Shown here in pieces: positions 55,623-64,000 of a stretch of 64,000 nucleotides of DNA. Origin of the DNA: Leishmania donovani. Lineage: Eukaryota > Euglenozoa > Kinetoplastea > Trypanosomatida > Trypanosomatidae. The number at the start of each line of letters is the position of its first letter. The stretch's first letter is position 1. Position numbers and translations under genes: made by a program. Location of the stretch: positions 480,487-544,486 of the forward strand of contig NC_018247.1 in assembly GCF_000227135.1 (NCBI RefSeq). Direction: 5' to 3'. The notes under the pieces are model-generated. The model was not told where the DNA came from. It saw only the letters and a list, made by a program, of their open reading frames with translations, and searched no databases.

Positions 55623-55955
55623 CAAGTTGAAAAGCAGAAAATAGTTTACTGCTGAGCAATTTGTCAAGGAGAGACTAGGTGCAGCCTAATAACCACAAGA
55701 TAATGTATTGTGGGCTAAAAGATGCAAAGTTTTCTGGCAGTGATATGCGTGTTTTTGTTTGAAGACAGAGCGCATGATATCTGTGGCGCTGGACGTGCCG
55801 GGTAGCAGTTGTTCTGTGATCGCGGATTCTCTGTGAGTCCTTGCACTGCAGAAGTACTACCCCGAAGGTAGAAGTTTGATTTCTTTGTTGACTTCAGAGG
55901 CAGGCAGCTCGAGCCGTGAGGTTCTGTTGCTCTGGGAAGATCGACTTATGAGCCA

Positions 55956-55990
<35 letters not shown>

Positions 55991-57312
55991 GAAAACATCG
56001 CATTTTGTTCAAATAAGCGATGCTGCTTTAAGATGAATTACCTGTTCGCTGCCTTTTTTTTGTAGGTGACCAAAAAGAGTAGCGAGTGACGACCCTTTTT
56101 TTCATATTGATGGCTTTGTGATAGTCGATAATTGCTGTTTGCACTTTTTTCTTCACGAATGAATGCCGGTGAATTTGCAATAAAGCACGTCGGGCGCTTT
56201 GCGGCATATAAATGTTTGCTTTTTTCACATTTCGGATACTTGCTATCCTTCTGCGCTTGGCCTAAGGAGCAGCGAAACGAGCAACACGATGAAAAAAAAC
56301 TATTTATTGCACATCGAAGGAAGAAGCAACTATTCATGAGATTTACAATGAATTGTGTGAAGACTGATGCACGCTTTACTGTGTTTTTGTTTGAAAAATC
56401 GAACTGAACGCAGGTACAGGACGCTCAATTGACCTCACAAACAATATGATGTACATCGAAGTGAGCACGTTATGCTGCGTGCTTCAGTGACCGTCAATTA
56501 TCACCGAGAATCTAACTTATGTTTTTTCAAGCACTCCATAATATATTTATTGGCTGCGAGTTACTGTTTACTGAGATGCCAACGTGCCTGTTTTCCCACT
56601 GAACACACATATTTTACTAGGAGGCAGCAGCTTCTATTCTGGCGGCCCTCAGAGAGTGTCGTAAAAAAGTCAGTTGGTGCCGCTGATTGGTTTCGAGTGT
56701 GCCACATCGTTTCACGGTTTTCAATTGACAGTTATCTTTTGTGGAAAATGCATCGCTTTTGGCTTTTGTTGCCGCTTTTCTTCATCTTTCGTAGTTGAAA
56801 CTTTTTGCTTTGCCATCGAGGCCAAGAACAGGGAGGCAAAAGAAGTTTTGAAAATTGCAGACGCTTGTTTACAATACCAACCTTGTTATAACGTAGACTT
56901 ATATATGAAAAATCAGCTGTAGCGACAATTCAAAAGAGTAACCTCACTATATGAAAACATGTGGTCTCACTGAACAACAGCACTATTTTTTTGTATGCCC
57001 ATTTCTGCTCACCCTGAAGCAATTGCCAATCTCCAAGTATTATTTTTCTGGCCATGAAAAACGGAATCCGGTTTGCTTGAGCAACCAGAGGCGCCTACTG
57101 ATATAACGTCACTATCCCTTAGAAAGGAAAAAATCTCTTTTCATCTGAACACCCTATCTTTCGGCTCTTTCCCACCACTGACGTAACATAAAAGAACATC
57201 AAAAACATCGGAACATTTCTCTTTAAGGTTTTACTCTCGTTTCTGCCTTCTTTCACACGATAGCCTGTGTCACCGAACCCACCGTACTTGTTTTACCTGT
57301 GTGCAATAAACG
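55623..57312. other. A+T-rich island upstream of the calpain-like genes
   Basis: No coding sequence is supported. The region contains a (CA)n microsatellite (about 55959-55988) and many short A and T runs. A pyrimidine tract ending in an AG appears only in the last 100 bases, before the calpain-like gene. Confidence 0.6.
57225..57263 (+). promoter_or_regulatory. Candidate polypyrimidine tract and spliced-leader acceptor AG
   Basis: The tract CGTTTCTGCCTTCTTTC is followed by an AG in CGATAG, 50 bases before the ATG of the first calpain-like gene. Confidence 0.5.
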
Positions 57313-60300
57313 ATGTCTCAAGATCAGCTCAACGACGAGGCCCAGTGGACCGAGATCGAAGAGGAGGCACCACAGGAGCGGGAAACCCCCAACACGCCTG
57401 ACCAGGCTGAGGATTGCAACGAGGCCGCACCGGCAGAGGAGCAGGCTGAGTATTGCAACGAGGCCGCACCGGCAGAGGAGCAGGCTGAGGATTGCAACGA
57501 GGCCGCACCGGCAGAGGAGCAGGCGGAGGGAGCCGCAGATGGACCTGACCAACGTCAGGATCTGGGCAGTGAAGAGAAACCTGAACCGCCATTTGAGGAG
57601 ACACAGCAGGCCGAAGAGTGCCCAGAGGATGTCGTCCCGCTTGAGGCTTCCGAGACTCAGGAGCACGAGACCCCTGGGGCCGNNNNNNNNNNNNNNNNNN
57701 NNNNNNNNNNNNNNNNNNNNNNNNNNNNNNNNNNNNNNNNNNNNNNNNNNNNNNNNNNNNNNNNNNNNNNNNNNNNNNNNNNNNNNNNNNNNNNNNNNNN
57801 NNNNNNNNNNNNNNNNNNNNNNNNNNNNNNNNNNNNNNNNNNNNNNNGGCAGAGGAGCAGGCTGAGGATTGCAACGAGGCCGCACCGGCAGAGGAGCAGG
57901 CGGAGGGAGCCGCAGATGGACCTGACCAACGTCAGGATCTGGGCAGTGAAGAGAAACCTGAACCGCCATTTGAGGAGACACAGCAGGCCGAAGAGTGCCC
58001 AGAGGATGTCGTCCCGCTTGAGGCTTCCGAGACTCAGGAGCACGAGACCCCTGGGGCCGAGGAGGCTTACGAGGGAGAGCGTGCCGAGCACTTAGCTCAG
58101 AAGTCTCACTCTCCTCAATATTACTTGGCGGACAGCGAGCCCCAAGTAATCCCGCAGCAGGCCTACGAGGAGGAGGCTCCCCAGGAGTATCCGAAAGAGA
58201 TCGGCAATAACTATGACGCACCGCAGCACGCGTACGAGGTGGTGGCCCCGGACAACGCTCACGCCCGCTCGATGCCTGCGCCGCACGCTGCCGCTGCCGC
58301 TACGCCGCCGAGCGCGATCGTGAAGCCGCGGACGCGCAACGTGAAGAGCGTCGCGCGCTGGGAGGCGGTGGAGTATGACCTGCGTGACGGCAGCGACGAT
58401 GAGTTCGAGCTGTCGACGTGCATGACACCGGTATACGAGGGCGAAGGTGAGGAGGGCAACGAGGATGCGAGCGTGTTCAAGCACGGCGAGCCGGATTGCA
58501 AGGGGGAGATCATGTCGTGCTTCGACGAGCCGAACCTGCTGTACCGGATCATTGACCCGAAGGCGAAGACGTGGTCGTTTTACAACGACAGCCTGCAGTA
58601 CGAGATGCATGTGCAGTTCATATTTGGCAAGCACTCGAAGCTGCAGCCGCTGGAGAACACGACGCTGCGGCAGAACGAAGAGGGCCAATACGTGATGGAG
58701 GTGGTCGTGTACCCGACGGAGACCGAGATGTTTTTGCAGGGCACCGTGAACGGGTTCACAAGCAAGCTGCGCGCTGTGCCACTGACGGAGGACTACCATA
58801 ATGCGCGCCGCGGGATCACGGAGGAGCTGGTGAACAACGAGGTGGCTGCGATCCAGCAGGTGACGAGCAGCGACAACGCGGAGGACGTGCTGCAGGCGTG
58901 CATCGACAGCGGGATCCCATTCGTGGACCCCGAGTTCCCGCCGTGCCAGGCGTCGCTGGAAGCTGGCGCGAACAAGCCGTTCAAGCCGTTTGCGTGGGCA
59001 CGGCCGCAGGCATGCGTGCCGGAGGAGATGGCGTCGCAGGTTCGACTGTTCCGCGCGAACGTGAGGCCCGGCTGTGTGGACGCTGGCGACCTCGGCGACT
59101 CGTGGGTGATTTGCTCTGTTGCGTCGGTGTCGGAGGACCCTGCGCGGCTGATGGGGATGTTCCGCCACCCGGAGGGCAAGGCTGCGGCACAGCGCGAGCA
59201 CGCGGTTGGCGCGTACCGCGTGACGTTCAACAAAAATGGGTGGTGGCGCAGCGTGCTGGTGGACAGCTACCTGCCTGTGTCCGGCGGCAAGCTGAAGTAC
59301 GCGAAGAGCGCGACGGACCCGGCGGAGATCTGGCCTGCGATCCTGGAGAAGGCGTACGCGAAGCTGCATGGCAGCTACGCGAGGATCTGCTCCGGCGACC
59401 CGCTGCACGCGCTGCAGGACATGACCGGGTTCTCGACGATGCGCTTCGACGAGTCGCTGACGGACGACAAGGCGAGCGACCAGCTGTTCAGCGACCTTGT
59501 GCATGGGATTGCTGCAGGGTACACGGTGATCTGCAGCACACCAGGGCGCGGGCCACACGACAAAGACCAGGAGCTGTGCGAGGCGTACGCGCAGGTGGGG
59601 CTTGTGACCGGGTGCGCGTACACGATCCTGGAGGCGAAGCACATCGAGAACAAGGACCTGCGGATGGTGAAGGTACGCAACGCATGGGGGCGCGGTGTGG
59701 AGTGGAGCGGCAGCTGGGGCAACGACGACACGAAATGGGACGCGAACCCAGATATCGCGGAGGAATGCAACTTCCAGAAGGCGGCGAATGGGATGTTCTG
59801 GATGTCGTGGAAGGACGCGCGGAAGTACTTCAACGGTGGTGGCGTGTGCTTCACGCACCAGCCGGCGTACGACTACCGCATGAACTGCGTGTTCACGGAA
59901 GGCGTGCCGTCCGCTGTGCTGGAGATCGAGGTGCAGTCGCCTACGTGCTTCACGTTTGTGATTTCACAGGACGACAAGCGGTGCCAGGTGAACGCGTCGG
60001 AGTACAAGCCTGTGATGATCAGCATTGCGGAGCCCGTGGAGGGCGACATGTACAAGGTCGTCATGAATTCCTCGGCGAACGGCGCGCGGCCGACGTCGGA
60101 CAAGTGGATGTTTCTTCAGGCACGCGACGTCTCACTGATCCACAAGCTGGACGCTGGGAAGTACATTGTCGTGCCGCGCATCATGCCGTCGGATGACCCA
60201 GTGGAGCCTGTACCGTACGTTCTGGGGATGATCTGCAACAAGGAGGTTGGCAACAGCGACGTGAGCGTGAAGTTTAAGCGCCTGGACGCTGGCAACCGCG

Positions 60301-60422
60301 TGTTCGAGAACTTCCCGAAGTTCGAGCCGGAGCTGATGGAGGTGGAGCAGCCGGTGCAGTACCAGAAGCGCGCGCCGGGCGAGGCATTCCCGATGACACA
60401 GATGGGGGAGGAGGTGATGTAG
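57313..60422 (+). CDS. Calpain-like protein (CAP5.5/SMP type), catalytically altered; interrupted by an assembly gap
   Basis: The ATG opens an acidic N-terminus (MSQDQLNDEAQW) with three 13-residue EAAPAEEQAE-x-CN units. A 165-N gap follows, and then the same frame is regained if the duplicated gap flanks are treated as one. After the gap come KEAYEGE-like sequence, an Ala/Pro segment, and a kinetoplastid calpain N-domain (CKGEIMSCFDEPNLLYRI, WSFYNDSLQYEMHV). The calpain protease fold with its C-terminal beta domain is next, ending MGEEVM. At the active site, the Cys position of LGDCW reads LGDSW (Ser, codon 59100), the His of GHAY reads GCAY (Cys, 59613), and the Asn is kept in RNAWG (59679). 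Proteolysis is therefore unlikely. Related trypanosomatid proteins are cytoskeletal or flagellar-membrane structural proteins. No Met-Gly acylation start is present. The paralogue name (CAP5.5 or another) is uncertain. Confidence 0.85.
57421..57537 (+). repeat. In-frame 39-base tandem repeat in the calpain N-terminus
   Basis: Three 39-base units encode the 13-residue motif EAAPAEEQAE-x-CN, the last one diverging at its end. The unit number in the genome may differ because the assembly gap falls next to this array. Confidence 0.85.
57683..57847. other. Assembly gap (165 N) inside the calpain-like gene
   Basis: The 212 bases before the N run are repeated exactly right after it (57848-58059). 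Collapsing the two restores one open frame. Confidence 0.95.
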
Positions 60423-60461
60423 ATGTGTGTTCCCTCCTCACGATTGCTGTGCTGTTGGTGA

Positions 60462-60560
60462 NNNNNNNNNNNNNNNNNNNNNNNNNNNNNNNNNNNNNNN
60501 NNNNNNNNNNNNNNNNNNNNNNNNNNNNNNNNNNNNNNNNNNNNNNNNNNNNNNNNNNNN
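60462..60560. other. Assembly gap (99 N) after the first calpain-like gene
   Basis: The 331 bases before the N run (60131-60461) recur exactly after it (60561-60891), covering the gene's last 97 codons and the start of its 3'UTR. Confidence 0.95.
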
Positions 60561-60852
60561 CTCACTGATCCACAAGCTGGACGCTGGGAAGTACATTGTC
60601 GTGCCGCGCATCATGCCGTCGGATGACCCAGTGGAGCCTGTACCGTACGTTCTGGGGATGATCTGCAACAAGGAGGTTGGCAACAGCGACGTGAGCGTGA
60701 AGTTTAAGCGCCTGGACGCTGGCAACCGCGTGTTCGAGAACTTCCCGAAGTTCGAGCCGGAGCTGATGGAGGTGGAGCAGCCGGTGCAGTACCAGAAGCG
60801 CGCGCCGGGCGAGGCATTCCCGATGACACAGATGGGGGAGGAGGTGATGTAG
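60561..60852 (+). pseudogene. Duplicate of the calpain-like gene 3' end, probably an assembly artefact
   Basis: This fragment starts abruptly at the gap edge in SLIHKLDAGKYI and runs in frame to the same stop, MGEEVM. It is identical to the end of the gene upstream. It is either an unmerged contig overlap or the tail of a further tandem copy whose body was not assembled. Confidence 0.75.
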
Positions 60853-63656
60853 ATGTGTGTTCCCTCCTCACGATTGCTGTGCTGTTGGTGAGGCGAGCAG
60901 AAACACAAAAGTTCTGACGCTATTGATCTGCGCAGACATCCTTGGCTTCTCGGCAAGGGAAACGGTGTAGGAGCGCACCCTCGTAGCATAGTTTTTGTTT
61001 GGTGGCACTCACTGTTTTTCGGGCTTTTGCGTGGCTGATGTGGGGCATGCCAGACATGTTGCAGCACGTTGAGGTGTAACGGGAAGCTGGGGTGGCTGAA
61101 GTGGAACGTATACAGCTCTGATGACGTTGCAGGTGCCGCTTTGTTTTGGCGGAAGCTTACAACCGTCGACGTTCTTTTCACTCGAAACCACTGTACGACT
61201 TACGCATGGAGTTGCTAGCAGAAAACAGGTAGGACAACAGCAACAGGAGTGGGTGTGTGAGTACATTATTCCCGATTGTGGTTCTCTTTCCTCCTTTTTG
61301 CTCTGAACCATGTGCACATGTACATAGCTAAGCACACTGTCTTCGTTTCTGTTGTTTTTGATTGATTGAATTTTGTGTGTGCCCTTTTTTTAATCTCCTT
61401 CGAGGCGTGTACGGGCCTGTGGGCCTCTGGTACTTCTCATGGGCTCCGCATCTGCAAGGAGAAAAAAAAAAACAACAGCGGTACGAAGAGTTACTGGATT
61501 GTGACGGCGAAACCGATGTGTTGCTGGTCCATCTCGAATTCATCTCTCAGACGCAGTGCACTTGCTTTGGACGTCGCGGTTGTTTTCTAGTCTCCCTCTT
61601 TTCCCTACTTTATTCTCTCCCAATGTTTTTGCTTTCATTTAGAGTCTCGGTTGCCTTGTTTTCCTTGTGTGTAGTTTATTTTTCCTGTATTTTGCCTCAT
61701 TCTGTTTTTTGTTACTGTTATTATTTTTGCTTTGCCTTTCCCATCTACGCCTTTTTTGTTTGGTCGTCGTCGTCTGCCACCATCACGCCTCGCTTTTCTG
61801 TCTTACCTTCCTTTGTCACCCAGCAGTTTTTCTTTTCTGCAGTTCGCGGAGGAAATGAACAAAGAAGCTCGAGAAACGGAAGTGCTCTTCTGTTCTTTTG
61901 TCAGTCCCTCAAAAAAACGCCAATAAGAATGACATCGATATATCCGTTCGATGAGGTGATGCAGCTAACCTTGATTCTTTTTTTTTTCGCCAGCGGTCCA
62001 TAAAGATGTGGATCTTACTCTATATATCTTCTCTCTTTGTTCTTGGCACTGGATTGAAGGGGGAAAAAGCGGAATAAAAAACAAAGAGGAGCAGGATAGC
62101 CCTTCACAATGCACGTTCGGGTGCTTACACTTCCAGCTCACGTGCTATTTTATCTTGCCTGCTCTTTACCGTATGCGCACGTTCTTTCAGCCGCCCCTCT
62201 CGTTGCTCAATCTGGTTGCCTCATTTCACGTGTTTGGAGACCTCTTCACCAGTTTCCCCAGGCGGTGGAAGCGCAGAGGCAGAAGTGCCAGAGAGTGCGT
62301 CATAACGACGTAGAAGGAAGAGTGCGATTCGAAGAGAGGAGCACACGAGCTTTCGAGTGGAGGACTAAGTGCTTGCCTGGCGAGGTGCACACCCTTCTGT
62401 TCCGACAGGCAGGCGCTTGGCTTATTCCCTTGATACGTTTTCTTTTCTTCCTCTCCTTTGTTTTTGGTTTCGCAATACTATGAACCTTCTGCTTTTGTCT
62501 GTTTTCTTTTTCATACGCTTGCATGCGAGAGTGCGTGTTTATGCGTGCGCGCCTGCATGCGCGCGGACTTTCGATAGTACTGATTTCCATTGTTTAATGT
62601 GCACATGTTTTGTGCTCTTTTGAAAAGAGGAAAAGGCGTGCCGGACTGGCATCATAAGAAGAGTATCGGCGAGGCAACATCTTTGACAATCGGGAAGCAA
62701 ACACGCAGACTAGATATATTGCCTCTCTTCACTCTTTTTTTCGGACTTGTCTTTTTTCCCACATGGTTCACCGAACCCAAACGCGGCGAAAACAAAGAGA
62801 GATGGATTACCTGAAGAGTCCATGCTCATGATACATGACGGCCGCACACATACACGCACGCACACGTGAACCGAACGGTAAGACCAAAGGAAAAAGGTCT
62901 TTACTTCCCCACTTTCAATAGAAAGAATGAAAGTTACCCACCTTCCGTTCCTCTTTACGCCCTTTTTCTATATGTGACTAGTGCGGAAGGGATTACTTTC
63001 TCGACCCTGTGTAGGGCCATTCCGACCCCCTACTCATCGGTCTCAGGAAAGTAGCCTTGGCTTCTTCCAAAAGAAAAACAAGGCCAAAAACTAACAGCAA
63101 CAAAAAAGTACGAGTAACACCATCGACGTGAACCGACAGTGGAGACCTCTCTACCCCACGCCCGACACATTCGGATACGTTTACAGCAAGCCAGAGGCGA
63201 TGGGGGGAGCCTTTTGAGCGCATTCACGGGCACAAAAGTTGCGCGCATTGCTCTTGGCAAATGCGCCCACAACTTCTGTCCTCGACTACTCCTTCTCTAC
63301 TTGCCTCGGCTACTCTATGATTTCTGGCTCTCGGCACCGACGGCGGAGTCTCTCAGCCGTTTCTCTTTCCCCTGGCTCGCACACCTTCTCTTTACGTATT
63401 CTCATGGACTAAAAAAAAAAGTATTCGCTCTCTCCCCAAAACTCTTCCTTGAAATCATCATCGTCTCCTACCTCGGTTTATGAACCTTTCTCGCATCGTG
63501 CTTCGGCGTCACTGACAGAGCAGCCCGAAGCAAACCGAACTCGCCAAACTGTGCTCTTTCCATTTGCCCGGCTTTGACGAACTGCAGTCTTCCAGACCTG
63601 TCTCCAAACAACACCTGATTTTCGACTCCCCCAAGAGGAAACCAAACACACCAACC

Positions 63657-64000
63657 ATGTCGCACAACGGTACAGCAGGTGAGTGGCGAGAGCTCGGTGA
63701 AGAGCAGCCAACGCTATCCTCCAAGCCACAAGACGCAGCCATGAACACTTATGCCACCAAGGAGGCTTACGAGGGAGAGCGTGCCGAGCACTTAGCTCAG
63801 AAGTCTCACTCTCCTCAATATTACTTGGCGGACAGCGAGCCCCAAGTAATCCCGCAGCAGGCCTACGAGGAGGAGGCTCCCCAGGAGTATCCGAAAGAGA
63901 TCGGCAATAACTATGACGCACCGCAGCACGCGTACGAGGTGGTGGCCCCGGACAACGCTCACGCCCGCTCGATGCCTGCGCCGCACGCTGCCGCTGCCGC
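63657..64000 (+). CDS. Second calpain-like protein (CAP5.5/SMP type), 3' partial
   Basis: The ATG gives MSHNGTAGEWRELGEEQP, a short unique N-terminus of about 34 residues. From TKEAYEGERAEHLAQKSH onward the DNA is identical to the first calpain-like gene, offset by exactly 5700 bases, up to the window edge (241 bases). The unique start lacks the EAAPAEEQAE repeats of its neighbour. Only the N-terminal region is visible, so whether the active-site changes are shared cannot be seen. The product is expected to be a cytoskeleton-associated, non-proteolytic calpain-like protein by homology with the neighbour. Confidence 0.85.
   Translation, partial: MSHNGTAGEWRELGEEQPTLSSKPQDAAMNTYATKEAYEGERAEHLAQKSHSPQYYLADSEPQVIPQQAYEEEAPQEYPKEIGNNYDAPQHAYEVVAPDNAHARSMPAPHAAAA

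Larger units (their letters stand above)
60423..63656. other. Intergenic region between the two calpain-like genes
   Basis: It holds a gap, the duplicated 3' end described separately, and about 2.7 kb of A+T-richer DNA with T runs and pyrimidine-rich stretches. No other gene is supported. Confidence 0.6.

Noticed and set aside
55959..55988. Direct repeats resembling a CRISPR array or satellite
   Set aside because: It is a plain (CA)n microsatellite in a eukaryotic context.
42731..57312. Telomeric repeat remnants (TTAGGG/CCCTAA arrays) expected at a fusion point
   Set aside because: I saw none by eye; only single chance hexamer-like words occur.
58092..59858. 588-codon open frame antisense to the calpain-like gene
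   Set aside because: It is a shadow of strong third-position GC bias in the sense gene; its product is Arg/His/Leu/Val-rich and has no family features.

Overview
This window looks like a piece of a trypanosomatid nuclear chromosome, most probably Leishmania or a close relative (Leishmaniinae). The reasons are that every recognisable gene is on one strand with no visible introns, the coding sequence is GC-rich, the intergenic DNA is long and full of pyrimidine tracts and (CA/GT)n runs ending in AG (trans-splice acceptor context), and several products are of trypanosomatid type (calpain-like proteins with altered catalytic residues, a large TOR kinase). Species and chromosome cannot be fixed from sequence alone.

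Layout. 1-42.7 kb is an ordinary polycistronic array: a 5'-truncated ATAD5/Elg1-like clamp-unloader ATPase; a 1950-residue MORN-repeat protein; a low-complexity 1188-residue protein with a tandem CxCCSK cysteine repeat; a 5.4-kb gene-free stretch holding one dispersed repeat; a 3298-residue TOR-family kinase; zuotin/DNAJC2 (J domain plus two SANT domains); YIF1; a PRP38-family splicing factor; an unassigned multi-pass membrane protein; and an esterase-fold protein whose nucleophile position is Tyr.

42.7-57.3 kb has no intact gene that I can support. It holds a decayed second copy of the esterase-like gene, four of the five copies of a highly conserved dispersed repeat (SIDER-like, long and short forms, both orientations), a block of peculiar composition at about 49.0-51.6 kb that may be poor-quality sequence, and an A+T-richer island at about 53.4-57.2 kb.

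57.3-64 kb carries a tandem pair of calpain-like (CAP5.5/SMP type) genes. They have different N-termini but are identical at DNA level over the shared 241 bases visible before the window ends. Two assembly gaps in this locus are flanked by the same sequence on both sides, so the copy number and exact structure are not reliable.

Functionally the genes are a mix typical of trypanosomatid arrays: DNA replication (ATAD5), growth signalling (TOR), co-translational folding (zuotin), ER-Golgi traffic (YIF1), splicing (PRP38) and the subpellicular cytoskeleton or membrane (calpain-like). The points most worth a second look are the Cys-repeat protein, the esterase pair with lost nucleophile, the near-identical dispersed repeats around the A+T-rich island, and the calpain pair with swapped N-termini.
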